Positions 16,280 to 24,142 are shown, counted from the first letter of the stretch. The stretch: DNA of 32,256 nucleotides from Gammaproteobacteria bacterium (GCA_003233345.1 QILK01000231.1:1-32256), one strand, 5' to 3'. Program-made: numbers and translations. The notes: generated by a model from the sequence alone, not told the origin.

Positions 16280-17438
16280 CATGGATGCGTTTTACGCGTC
16301 GATTGAAATAAGAGATAACCCGGCCTTGGAAAATCTCCCAGTGGTTGTCGGGGGATCGGTCAAGCATCGAGGTGTGGTTGCAGCCGCCAGTTACGAGGCG
16401 CGCAAATATGGCGTCTTTAGTGCCATGCCCGCATCAACGGCGATTAGAAAATGTCCCGGAATTATTTTCTTACCTGTCGATATGAAAAAATACCTAAAAG
16501 TATCCGCGCAGATACAAAATATATTCTTAACGTTTACACCAGTGGTCGAACCGTTAGCATTGGACGAAGCTTTTTTAGACGTCACTCAAAGTGAAAAACT
16601 GTTTGGTTCATCAGCAAGCATTGGCAGAAAAATCAAGCAAGTGATCAAAAGCGAATTACGACTGGATGCGTCAGTTGGTGTCGCTCGTACAAAATTTATC
16701 GCCAAAATCGCCAGCGATTTTGATAAACCAGATGGGTTTGTACAAGTACCGGTTAATGGTGAACAGAATTTTCTTGATCCGTTACCGGTTCATTTAATGT
16801 GGGGAATTGGAAAGTCGTCGTTGCAACGCTACTTAACCTTGGGGATAAAAACGTTTAAGGATATTCGACTAAGAACAAAGGATTTCATGGGCGAGGAATT
16901 TGGACAGCAAGGTTGTTCGGTATGGGAACTCGCTAATGGAATAGATACGCGTACGGTCAGTTCACAAACACAAATAAAATCAATATCGCACGAGCGCACC
17001 TTTGCCAATGATATTGCCGATATACCTGTGCTAATGGCCATTTTGCTAGAGCTAGTCGAGCAAGTGGGTCAGCGTTTGCGAAAAAAGAACAAGTTGTATC
17101 GGACCGTTACCCTTAAACTCAGAGACAGCGATTTTAAAACAATTTCGCGTAGCAAAACGTTGGAACAGTCGTTGGATTCGACATCGAGTATTTGGCATAC
17201 TGCCAAGGCATTACTAAATACGGTGGTTCAGAATCGCGGCCGATTGTCCGGTGCCTATCGATTAATCGGTGTGGGGGTATCAGGTTTTCAAGCGCCCCCA
17301 TCGATGCAACAGTCATTGTTTAATGATAGTAAAGCGGATTGTCACTCTGAAATTGATAAAGTTACCGATCAAATACGCGAAAGGTATGGCGATAAAAGTA
17401 TCGCACGAGGGAAATCAAAATCCTCAATTGAATCGTGA
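16263..17438 (+). CDS. dinB: DNA polymerase IV (Y-family)
   Basis: A 391-residue translesion polymerase, about 40 residues longer than E. coli Pol IV. The catalytic motif MIIHVDMDAFYASIE opens the protein, and LALDEAFLDVT (about 98-108) supplies the second acidic pair. SVGVARTKFIAKIASDFDKPDG lies in the palm, followed by thumb and little-finger domains. Near residue 350 the motif QQSLF fits the sliding-clamp-binding consensus, and a charged tail of ~35 residues follows it. The start overlaps the end of tpm by 17 bases. No LexA-type palindrome was recognised upstream, so SOS control is not evident. Confidence 0.95.
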   Translation: MIIHVDMDAFYASIEIRDNPALENLPVVVGGSVKHRGVVAAASYEARKYGVFSAMPASTAIRKCPGIIFLPVDMKKYLKVSAQIQNIFLTFTPVVEPLALDEAFLDVTQSEKLFGSSASIGRKIKQVIKSELRLDASVGVARTKFIAKIASDFDKPDGFVQVPVNGEQNFLDPLPVHLMWGIGKSSLQRYLTLGIKTFKDIRLRTKDFMGEEFGQQGCSVWELANGIDTRTVSSQTQIKSISHERTFANDIADIPVLMAILLELVEQVGQRLRKKNKLYRTVTLKLRDSDFKTISRSKTLEQSLDSTSSIWHTAKALLNTVVQNRGRLSGAYRLIGVGVSGFQAPPSMQQSLFNDSKADCHSEIDKVTDQIRERYGDKSIARGKSKSSIES

Positions 17439-17724
17439 CATTGATAAGCTTTGCTTAACAAAGGAGGCTGCCAGGTTGTTCAAACTTGTTTATTAAACGT
17501 CGATTTATATTGTATAATGATGTGACATAAGACATTGGCTAAAACTTAGAATTAGTGTTTTTATACGTTAGTGATAATGTAGAGAATATTTAAGTGATTG
17601 CGTAGGGAACGGGTATCGGTATAATGACATAATTTAAAATCCGCAAATTAAGTACAGGTTAATGCGCAATAGGGATTCTGGTCTTAAAATTATAATTTGA
17701 TTATTTTTATTTTGGAGAGTGTGT

Positions 17725-18612
17725 ATGAAAGGTTTATTGGTTGGCATTATATTTATTCTTAATATTACTATCGTTAATGCCGAAAGCTACGACGAGCGCT
17801 TTAAGCAGTTACAAGGTAAATCACCAGAGCAGGCTAAAGAACTGTTTAGCAAGTGGGAAAAAGCAAATCCTAAAAGTGCGGATGTCTTATTATTAAAGTC
17901 GACTTTCCTGTTCAGCCACTCCCGGAAAGAAGATGCAAAACCAGATCCGAAAAAAGCGGCTAACGCCGTACCGCTAAAGGCAAGCTACGACACCAAAAAA
18001 GCAATGGCAGCAATAAAAATTCTTGAAACGGCCAAACGCAAGCATGCCAACAGACTCGATATCTACTTTGGACTGGCTTTTATGTATCAGGAACTGGATA
18101 AATTTGATTTGCAATATAAGTCTCTGGAAACAGCTGTAAAGATGGTTAAGAAAAGTCCGGGCAAATTATTGTGGAAAGATAACAAAAAACCTGAAAAAGT
18201 TTTAAAATTGGTTCCCGTTCTATTAATGGACTATATGTCCAATTATCAGGCGATACCAGGCAAAAAATCGGATCAGCGGTTTTTAAAGCTGGGAAACCTG
18301 ACAGTCAAAAACTTTCCTAAGAATGTCGAGCCGCTTAATACAATTGCCGGTTTTTATTATGGAAAAAAAGATTGGGGTAATGCGCTGACCTATCTGAAAA
18401 AAGCACACACACTGAACAAGAAAGACTGCGTTGTGTTGGGAAATCTCGCTAACGTTTATGAAGCGCAAAAAGACCTGACAAATGCTAAAACACATCTAAA
18501 CAGTATTGTTAAAACTTGCAAAAATCCTGAAGTAGTTAAGCAAGCCAAGTTAAGTTTGAAAAACCTTGATCAGGAAAGCAACGGGGCTAAATCGGAGTCC
18601 AAGAATAAGTAA
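17725..18612 (+). CDS. exported tetratricopeptide-repeat protein
   Basis: A 295-residue protein with a signal peptide (about 1-19, ending IVNA). Several helical-hairpin repeats follow, including KAMAAIKILETAKRKHANRLD, a TPR-like IYFGLAFMYQELDKFDLQYKSLETA, and two C-terminal repeats around NTIAGFYYGKKDWGNALTYLKKAHTL and VLGNLANVYEAQKDLTNAKTHL. It is Lys-rich and ends in a charged tail. TPR proteins of this kind act as periplasmic scaffolds; no partner is known here. The ATG at 17725 has GGAG 7 bases upstream and is preferred over the GTG at 17719. A strong terminator follows. Confidence 0.8.
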   Translation: MKGLLVGIIFILNITIVNAESYDERFKQLQGKSPEQAKELFSKWEKANPKSADVLLLKSTFLFSHSRKEDAKPDPKKAANAVPLKASYDTKKAMAAIKILETAKRKHANRLDIYFGLAFMYQELDKFDLQYKSLETAVKMVKKSPGKLLWKDNKKPEKVLKLVPVLLMDYMSNYQAIPGKKSDQRFLKLGNLTVKNFPKNVEPLNTIAGFYYGKKDWGNALTYLKKAHTLNKKDCVVLGNLANVYEAQKDLTNAKTHLNSIVKTCKNPEVVKQAKLSLKNLDQESNGAKSESKNK

Positions 18613-18645
18613 TTAGTTAAAATAAATTTAAAGGTTTTAAAATCG

Positions 18646-18682
18646 ATAATCGATTGGGGGTTTCTCCAATCGATTATTTTTT
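18646..18682 (+). terminator. rho-independent terminator after the TPR gene
   Basis: A perfect 12-bp stem (ATAATCGATTGG at 18646-18657 with its complement at 18666-18677), an 8-base loop and a run of six T at 18677-18682. It lies 34 bases after the TPR stop codon. Confidence 0.9.
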
Positions 18683-18803
18683 ATCAGGAATATTCTATAT
18701 TTGAGGAAGATCAGCAGAAATTTCCGTAAAAGTGTTGCGGTGAAGATGGCAGAGTATAATAAATAGTAAATCCCTTAGATGAAAAAGTGTTTAGGAGCAT
18801 TTA

Positions 18804-19625
18804 ATGAAATCAACAGAAGCAGATAAAATTCGGGAACAGGTCAGGAGCGATTACGCAAAGGTCGCTGATGCTGCCACCGACGGCGACAGTTGTGGTGTTG
18901 AATCGAGTTGTTGTGGTGTTCCGCCGGATTTGAATGCGATTGACTCTACCCGTCTAGGCTATAGCGATGAGGACTTACAGTCTGTTCCTGAAGGCGCTAA
19001 TATGGGGTTGGGTTGTGGTAATCCCGGCGCGATAGCCAGTATCAATGCCGGGGAAACGGTCCTGGATCTAGGAAGTGGTGGTGGTTTTGACTGCTTTCTG
19101 GCAGCAAAAAAGGTGGAAAGCAGTGGCCAGGTGATCGGTGTTGATATGACACCATCGATGGTAAGTAAAGCGCGAAAAAATGCAGAAAAAGCAGGGTTTA
19201 TCAATACCAGTTTCAGACTCGGAGAAATAGAGTATCTTCCGGTGGAGAATAATAGTATTGATGTGATCATATCCAATTGTGTCATTAATCTTTCGCCTGA
19301 CAAACAGCAGGTATTTAACGAAGCATTTCGTGTCTTAAAAGCAGGTGGACGTTTGGCCGTAGCCGATGTTGTCGCCAGCGTTGAGTTACCTGAGTCAGTC
19401 CTTAATGATCTGACGATGTATAGCAGCTGTATTGCTGGCGCTTCGACGATTGCAGCGCTAGAAAATATGATGTTGGCTAGTGGATTCGAGCAAATTATTA
19501 TCGAGCCAAAAGACAAGTCCAAATCTTTTATAAAAGACTGGGTGCCTGATAGCGGCATAGAAGAATACGTGTTGTCAGCTTCGATTACTGCCATAAAACC
19601 AAAGTTAAAAACTGCTTGCTGCTAG
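18804..19625 (+). CDS. arsM: arsenite S-adenosylmethionine methyltransferase
   Basis: A 273-residue protein. The N terminus IREQVRSDYAKVA and LGYSDEDLQSVPEGANMGLGCGNP are typical of ArsM. SAM motif I is VLDLGSGGGFDCFLAA (about 90-105), with GQVIGVDMTPSMV after it. Cysteines expected to bind As(III) are present in the SSCCG segment near 31-35, in SNCVINLSPDK (about 154-164) and in SSCIAGA (about 206-212). ArsM converts arsenite to methylated arsenicals, some of them volatile. The C terminus ends TACC, adding two more cysteines. AGGAG lies 7 bases before the ATG. No ArsR-family regulator or other ars gene is in the window. Confidence 0.9.
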   Translation: MKSTEADKIREQVRSDYAKVADAATDGDSCGVESSCCGVPPDLNAIDSTRLGYSDEDLQSVPEGANMGLGCGNPGAIASINAGETVLDLGSGGGFDCFLAAKKVESSGQVIGVDMTPSMVSKARKNAEKAGFINTSFRLGEIEYLPVENNSIDVIISNCVINLSPDKQQVFNEAFRVLKAGGRLAVADVVASVELPESVLNDLTMYSSCIAGASTIAALENMMLASGFEQIIIEPKDKSKSFIKDWVPDSGIEEYVLSASITAIKPKLKTACC

Positions 19626-19752
19626 TTTGTCAATGCGAGCGGGACTACTTGAAATGGTAATTTTTGATCAGAGAGTTATTAACAATTTTAAGTGTTGGCA
19701 GCTGTTATATTCTAGGCAATTTGGATTTGGGGCTATTATCCTTTTTTAGAAC

Positions 19753-19850
19753 GCCCCTTTTTATACGGACAGTCAGAAGTTTTTTTTTCGCGCAGACAAC
19801 TGGGGTTGTAATGACGCGAAAAAAAATCTTCTGACTGTCCGTATAGGGGC
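19753..19850. repeat. long hairpin element A with conserved core
   Basis: A near-perfect inverted repeat. The inner stem runs from 19762 to 19845 (TATACGGACAGTCAGAAG, a run of nine T, then CGCG; a matching complement with eight A). It can be extended outward by GCCCC/GGGGC. The loop is a 22-nt core beginning CAGACAACTGGGG, which itself can form an ACAAC/GTTGT mini-stem. The larger homologous unit covers about 19728-19870. It lies in the space between convergent arsM and HDOD genes. It could serve as a terminator, a small mobile element or a structured RNA. Confidence 0.8.
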
Positions 19851-19924
19851 TTCCAGGGAATTTGAGATTGTTGTTCTTCTTTGTGAGATATTCTCGGTTC
19901 TTCCTAAATTCAATGGAAGCCTGT

Positions 19925-20004
19925 CATCCGCGAGTCAGAAGTTTTTTTCAGCGTCATTACAACCCCAGTTGTCTGCGCTGAAAAAAACTTCTGGCTCGCG
20001 GATG
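19925..20004. repeat. long hairpin element B, inverted copy of element A
   Basis: The stem arms CATCCGCGAGTCAGAAG with seven T and CAGCG are paired to their complement, with a single G.T-type wobble. The 22-nt loop is the exact reverse complement of the core of element A. The outer stem bases differ from A (CATCCGCGAG versus ATACGGACAG), yet both strands changed together and pairing is kept. The flanks are also homologous (GGATAATAACC at 20025-20035 matches GGCTATTATCC at 19731-19741 in reverse), so elements A and B form a ~310-bp inverted duplication covering about 19728-20036. Confidence 0.8.
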
Positions 20005-20051
20005 TAAAGGGCGCTGCAGAAAAAGGATAATAACCCTGAATAAGCGCAGAT

Positions 20052-20936
20052 TTATGCTGCCAATAGTACCGACTGGGTTTCAGCAAATTGTTCCTGGGCA
20101 AGATTTATAACAGATTCAATATCGATCTTGCCTAAACCAGACAGTTCCCAGGCTGTTTTGTTGATGGGTGGAACATCATCTAGGTGAGTTGAATTTAGTT
20201 CTGCCAGATTAGCCAAGCTATTGGCAATATGAATTAGTGATACTTCAAATGGAAAGTGCTTGGCTTTTTCCGGGTGATGGTGAAATTCAATGCATTCGAT
20301 CAGGTTGCTTGGTAACCCCCATTTTTCTGCCAGCGCAGCGCCGACCTGCATGTGATCGAACCCGAATACGGCTTGTTCGTAGTGACAGTATTCGTTGTCA
20401 GCGCTATCTTCCTGCATCATTTGCAGGGTTTCCTTGGTTTTTTCCGGTTTTTTACTAAATATAATCAATTGCCCAATGTCATGCAGTATGCCCGCAACAA
20501 AAAGAGATTCGCCTTGCTTGTGTTTGCATTGGCTGCCGAGAATATTGGCGATCAATCCACAATAGATACTGTGAGACCAGAAGTTTTCAATTGAAATTAT
20601 TCCATTGTGTAGCTGACTAAACGAATTGATCGTGGACACTGCTAAAACCATGTTACCTATTCGGCGTGTACCGATGACCGAGACGGCTCTGGATACGGTA
20701 TCAATTTTGTTTCGCAGTCCGTAATAAGGGCTATTGGCCATTTGTAATAATCGTGCGGTAATCGGCGGATCCTGACATAAAATATTTTCGAGGTCGTGTG
20801 CAGTCGTATGTGGCTGGTTGATCAGTTCCATAACCTTTATACACACGGTTGGCAATGAGACTAGCTTACCCGTCTCCGAGACTAGGCTCGCATACGCAGG
20901 AGGTAGAGGTTCTTCGTTTATCTGTTTATTGTCCAT
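20052..20936 (-). CDS. HDOD domain protein
   Basis: A 294-residue protein made almost wholly of an HDOD domain (about 18-220). It has the opening LVSLPTVCIKVMELIN, the segment PPITARLLQMANSPYYG and a later AGILHDIGQLI with the HD pair kept. HDOD proteins are usually not active phosphohydrolases; they act in signalling, often tied to cyclic-di-GMP or two-component networks, without an assigned substrate. No receiver or GGDEF domain is attached. It converges on arsM, separated by the paired hairpin elements. Confidence 0.88.
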   Translation of the reverse strand: MDNKQINEEPLPPAYASLVSETGKLVSLPTVCIKVMELINQPHTTAHDLENILCQDPPITARLLQMANSPYYGLRNKIDTVSRAVSVIGTRRIGNMVLAVSTINSFSQLHNGIISIENFWSHSIYCGLIANILGSQCKHKQGESLFVAGILHDIGQLIIFSKKPEKTKETLQMMQEDSADNEYCHYEQAVFGFDHMQVGAALAEKWGLPSNLIECIEFHHHPEKAKHFPFEVSLIHIANSLANLAELNSTHLDDVPPINKTAWELSGLGKIDIESVINLAQEQFAETQSVLLAA

Positions 20937-21066
20937 ATTAGAAAGTTCGGCAGTATTTCCAGTAATTGCAGGATGCAGTTCACCAAAATCAGTTAAACTT
21001 AATAAGCAGTTTTCTTGCCAAACTTATTTTTAAAGGGTTATTGGAGATTGCGTCAGGGAAAGCAAG

Positions 21067-21348
21067 CTAGTTTTTAAACAACTGAGGATCTGGCTCGTCG
21101 TCAACGCTATTGGCAGTATCATCATTGCTGTCAGGCCAGTAATCACCATCGGCTTTAACCAGGTTGCCATTTTCATCCTTTGAGACTAGCAGCGTATTAC
21201 CTGAGATGGCGTCATAAACATTGGCAAAGCCAACTTCATCAATAATAGTATCAATACGCATATAACCACTAGTCACCTTGATCGTGTTGTCATTACATTC
21301 CACGATTAGTTGACCGATGCTAGATAGATTAGATTTATTTCCAAACAT
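21067..21348 (-). CDS. small acidic protein of unknown function
   Basis: A 93-residue protein without recognised family. The N-terminal 60 residues look like a small beta-rich fold (IGQLIVECNDNTIKVTSGYMRI, then NVYDAISGNTLLVS). The C-terminal third is strongly acidic (DGDYWPDSNDDTANSVDDEPDP). There is no signal peptide or membrane segment. The ATG at 21348 is preferred; a TTG four codons upstream also exists. It is divergent from the CsrA-variant gene and lies 130 bases upstream of the HDOD gene on the same strand, so it could share a regulatory region or a transcript with either. Confidence 0.55.
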   Translation of the reverse strand: MFGNKSNLSSIGQLIVECNDNTIKVTSGYMRIDTIIDEVGFANVYDAISGNTLLVSKDENGNLVKADGDYWPDSNDDTANSVDDEPDPQLFKN

Positions 21349-21795
21349 AGTGAATTCCAAATTTATAGTTTTTATAATTATTAGGAATGATAATTAGTCA
21401 AACGAACTGACTGCCTACAAGTAGTCAGTGCCTGTTTGCTTTACCTTTTGTATTAAAGGTATTATCTATAGCTTTATTAGTATACTTGTTGCTGATAGCT
21501 TAGCATAAGCTAACAACTGAAAACAGAATTTTGACGGACTTTATCGACATTGTTAGACTCTGATAAACCTTTTTTCCCTTACTGAATTATCTATGTTTAT
21601 TTCATTCATTATCTTTGTGTCGACGAACACTGTTGATCGTGTATTTTTTGTGCTTTTTCAGTGATCACGCGAAAATAAATTTCACTACACCGGGTGAGTT
21701 TTTTATTGTAGTATTATCTACTTAACACTTAATATTTACTGGCAAGCTAAAATAATTATTAGAATAAATACTAGATCAATTTAAGGAGTTACAGG
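21349..21795. other. divergent intergenic region between the small acidic protein and the CsrA variant
   Basis: 447 AT-rich bases without a credible gene. A 7-bp inverted repeat (ACTGACT at 21406-21412 with AGTCAGT at 21423-21429) lies on the side of the acidic protein, with no T tract behind it. At the right edge, the leader of the CsrA-variant gene contains AAGGAG (21783-21788) and AGGATG at the start codon. Divergent promoters are expected here but I cannot single one out. Confidence 0.4.
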
Positions 21796-22074
21796 ATGTT
21801 ATTGTTGTCTAGACGGAACCACCAAGGACTGTTGATCGAGCCCGATGCCTCGATTCCGGCAGATATGACTGTAGGCGAGTTATTTGGCGAAAATGGAATT
21901 AAAATTAAAATAATCAGTATAGAAGACGGCATCGTAAAACTCGGTATTGATGCGCCTAACGAATTTAAAATATTACGCAACGAGTTGGATAACTGGAATT
22001 CAGAATCAAACTATCGGAATAAAAAAGATAGAATAAGTACCGCCAATATATATCGGCGAAGAAAGACGTTATAG
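21796..22074 (+). CDS. CsrA/RsmA-family RNA-binding protein with a 17-residue insertion
   Basis: A 92-residue protein. MLLLSRR matches the CsrA start MLILTRR, and residues 33-64 align without gaps to CsrA strands 2-5 (LGIDAP for IGVNAP, ILRNEL for VHREEI). Arg61 sits where CsrA has its key Arg44, so exactly 17 residues are inserted between strand 1 and strand 2 (around residues 15-32, EPDASIPADMTVGELFGE). The C-terminal tail is longer and basic (ending YRRRKTL). The canonical RNA-contact positions Leu4, Arg6, Arg7 and Arg61 are kept, so binding to GGA motifs is likely. Two GGA motifs lie in its own leader. A normal-length CsrA is probably encoded elsewhere in the genome. Confidence 0.8.
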   Translation: MLLLSRRNHQGLLIEPDASIPADMTVGELFGENGIKIKIISIEDGIVKLGIDAPNEFKILRNELDNWNSESNYRNKKDRISTANIYRRRKTL

Positions 22075-22153
22075 GTCTGTATTTTAACCCAGGCGGTGAG
22101 TTTGTTATAGCAAGCCGATTAAAGAGTCGTTTTTATATTGATATCAGTCTAGT

Positions 22154-23023
22154 TTATTTTTTTGTCGATTTTGAGAACTGCTTTACATAATCGGGTAGGG
22201 GTATCAATGCCTGTTTCCCCATTTGATTAATCTGGTTAGGTTGGTTGCGCGCATTAATTAAGCGCTCCACACGTTCCTTTGTCGATGGATGGGTTTTTAA
22301 GAAGGTAGGAATATTTTCACTCAGCGATTTTTCTTTAAGAATGGCTTTAAAAAATTCAGTAGCGCCATCTCCATGGCCGTAGTGCCGGGTGATTAATAAT
22401 AAACCGATCGTATCTGCTTCGCGTTCCTGATCTCGACTATAGACCAGCTGAAATAACGTTGCTGTGTTTAAAGCCAACCCATTGGCCCACCCCGATTCTT
22501 CGGTGCCAGTGGCGACCGCAATGACTAAGGCAACGACTAACCCTCGACCAAGGGCTCTAATCGGGTGGCGCTTGTACTGGTGCCCCATTTCATGGCCGAG
22601 AATCATCGCCAGGCCATTTTCTGATTTAACTACTCGCAATAATCCCTTACTAACACCGATATGCCCACCCGGAAGTACAAATGCATTTGGTAGGTCTGAT
22701 TCAATAACCGCCACCGAAAATTGTTGTTTGTCCCCGGTCCATTTTTTACTTAGATTATTAATGAGGGTATCCAGGTAACGTTCGACCCGGTGTCTTTCAG
22801 TTCCTGGTTTTGCCGGTTGAAATTGACTATAAACGTCTGAAAATAGATTACGTTCGACATCGCGAGGAATATATTGAACAAAATAATCAGCCATCATTGC
22901 GATGACCAGCACCAGCGCCAATATTAGTCCAGTAAACGCTGCAAGTAACAGAAAAAGCTGTTTTAACGGGCTTTTTGTACTGACATTAATGCCTTCAGGA
23001 GGCAGCTTTGCGGTGTATTTCAT
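22154..23023 (-). CDS. M48-family metalloprotease, membrane anchored
   Basis: A 289-residue protein with one N-terminal membrane segment (about 20-42) and a zinc peptidase domain. The zinc motif HEMGHQYKRH has its catalytic Glu, and the third ligand Glu lies in READTIGLL. The segment PNAFVLPGGHIGVSKGLL before the zinc site is typical of the M48 group with BepA/LoiP. Such proteases act in envelope quality control. The ATG at 23023 overlaps the upstream gene by 29 bases; an ATG at 23044 would add 7 residues and more overlap. It is the last gene of a reverse-strand group with two YbjQ-family genes. Confidence 0.85.
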   Translation of the reverse strand: MKYTAKLPPEGINVSTKSPLKQLFLLLAAFTGLILALVLVIAMMADYFVQYIPRDVERNLFSDVYSQFQPAKPGTERHRVERYLDTLINNLSKKWTGDKQQFSVAVIESDLPNAFVLPGGHIGVSKGLLRVVKSENGLAMILGHEMGHQYKRHPIRALGRGLVVALVIAVATGTEESGWANGLALNTATLFQLVYSRDQEREADTIGLLLITRHYGHGDGATEFFKAILKEKSLSENIPTFLKTHPSTKERVERLINARNQPNQINQMGKQALIPLPDYVKQFSKSTKK

Positions 23024-23465
23024 CAGTGACAATGGCCGTACCATAGGCCAAAACTTCTACCGAGCCAACGCTTTTACGAGCGGATCTGGAGATGGAGGCG
23101 GTTTCGAGGCGCACATTATAAATTGCGGAGGCATGATGCCTGATGGCTAATTCCTTAATCCGTAAAACCGCTTCCCGCCTGGCACGGTCGAGTAATGATT
23201 CATAGCTGGTAATACGGCCACCAAAGATATTTTTAAGTCCTGCTAAAATACGCTTAAAGTAATCAATTGAGATGACGACATTTGCGGTCACTAGGAAAGA
23301 ATTTTTAACATCAATGGTATTGGGTATGGTTTTTAACGTAACCATCTGGGTTTGTAAGGTGTTTTTCTCACGTTCGAGAATACTATTGTAATGACGTTTT
23401 TCGGCTAACCGCCCAAAAATATAACCAAGAACCACTAGCACCAGTATGATAATAAACTCGACCAT
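22995..23465 (-). CDS. YbjQ/UPF0145 domain protein with an N-terminal membrane anchor
   Basis: A 156-residue protein: a membrane segment at about 3-20, a short charged linker with coiled-coil character, then a YbjQ-type domain (FKRILAGLKNIFGGRITSYESLL ... GSVEVLAYGTAIV). The domain aligns along its length with the soluble paralogue encoded just upstream, so the pair arose by duplication and one copy gained, or kept, a membrane anchor. YbjQ proteins form pentamers of unclear, possibly metal-linked, function. Its ATG overlaps the stop of the upstream gene by one base (TAATG), and it overlaps the M48 gene downstream. Confidence 0.75.
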   Translation of the reverse strand: MVEFIIILVLVVLGYIFGRLAEKRHYNSILEREKNTLQTQMVTLKTIPNTIDVKNSFLVTANVVISIDYFKRILAGLKNIFGGRITSYESLLDRARREAVLRIKELAIRHHASAIYNVRLETASISRSARKSVGSVEVLAYGTAIVTDEIHRKAAS

Positions 23466-23779
23466 TATTCGACTTTGACCGCTGTACCATAGGCATATAA
23501 TTCAGCAGCACCCTGGGCGATAGACGAGGTACTGAAACGGATATTAACAATGGCATTGGCACCCAATGATTCCGCTTGCTCGCGCATACGTGAAACGGCT
23601 TCTTTGCGCGATTCGGAAAGTAATTCGGTATAGCCTTTAAGCTCGCCACCAAATACATTTTTGAGGCCAGCCATAAAGTCACGGCCAATATGTTTGGCAC
23701 GGATTGTATTGCCCTGGACTAGTCCAAAATGCTCTACTATCGTTTTTCCGGGGACTGCTTCTAGATTGGACAAAATCAT
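23465..23779 (-). CDS. ybjQ: YbjQ/UPF0145 family protein
   Basis: A 104-residue soluble protein of normal length for the family. It carries the hallmark segments VQGNTIRAKHIGRDF, GLKNVFGGELKGYTELL, REQAESLGANAIVNIRF and AYGTAV. AAGGAT lies ahead of the ATG at 23779. It is coupled by TAATG to the membrane-anchored paralogue downstream. Three tandem 15-16 bp repeats lie directly upstream of the ribosome-binding site. Confidence 0.88.
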   Translation of the reverse strand: MILSNLEAVPGKTIVEHFGLVQGNTIRAKHIGRDFMAGLKNVFGGELKGYTELLSESRKEAVSRMREQAESLGANAIVNIRFSTSSIAQGAAELYAYGTAVKVE

Positions 23780-23792
23780 TTGTTATCCTTAA

Positions 23793-23838
23793 TTTAAGCA
23801 ATTTAGATTTAAGCAATTTAGGTTTTAAGCGATTTAGG
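23793..23838. repeat. three tandem 15-16 bp repeats
   Basis: The unit TTTAAGCAATTTAGG occurs three times in a row (23793-23807, 23808-23822, 23823-23838) with one or two changes per copy. The array fills half of the gap between the 62-residue gene and ybjQ, and on the reverse strand it lies immediately before the ybjQ ribosome-binding site. Slippage could change the leader length. Confidence 0.8.
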
Positions 23839-23865
23839 CGCGATCAGGCTAATTGTAATCGATAT

Positions 23866-24054
23866 CTAGTTTTTGGCAATATAGATCAAAAGTACAACAA
23901 AACCTATGACGCCAGCGCCTAATAGCGCTACACTTTGCCATTCCTGGCTGGTGCCTTTGCGCTGAGTCTTAAACAGGCGTCCTGAGCTTTTCCATAAATA
24001 AAAAACTAAATAGGCCATTAATCCGAATAAGATTATCTTAAAAAATATTTCCAT
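23866..24054 (-). CDS. small two-segment membrane protein
   Basis: A 62-residue protein with two hydrophobic helices (about 2-20 and 41-59) and a basic cytoplasmic loop (KSSGRLFKTQRKGTSQ). The inner membrane is the likely location. No family is recognised. It lies between the terminator of the BI-1-family gene and ybjQ. Only 26 bases separate it from that terminator, with no good Shine-Dalgarno sequence, so it may rely on read-through or on a promoter inside the terminator region. The regular hydrophobic pattern supports a real gene. Confidence 0.55.
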   Translation of the reverse strand: MEIFFKIILFGLMAYLVFYLWKSSGRLFKTQRKGTSQEWQSVALLGAGVIGFVVLLIYIAKN

Positions 24055-24080
24055 AGTCAGTGCTTTTTTAAATAGATAAA

Positions 24081-24110
24081 ATAAAACAAGCCATGTAAAA
24101 ACATGGCTTG
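24081..24110 (-). terminator. rho-independent terminator of the BI-1/YccA gene
   Basis: A perfect 10-bp stem (CAAGCCATGT at 24087-24096 with its complement at 24101-24110) around a 4-base loop. On the reverse strand it is followed by a T-rich run (TTTTATTTTATC, 24086 downward). It lies 33 bases after the stop of the gene at 24143. Confidence 0.88.
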
Positions 24111-24142
24111 AGGAGAGTTATAACTATACCTGAAATAACTAA

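Noticed and set aside
18959-19594. 211-codon open frame antisense to arsM
   Set aside because: It is the mirror of a well-supported SAM methyltransferase; it has no ribosome-binding site or recognisable protein pattern.
19728-20036. Integron attC site as explanation for the paired hairpins
   Set aside because: The core sites RYYYAAC and GTTRRRY are not present, no integron integrase or cassette is nearby, and the orientation is inverted rather than tandem.
19910-20101. 63-codon frame overlapping the hairpin element and the HDOD 3' end
   Set aside because: It is formed by the inverted-repeat sequence and lacks a start signal.
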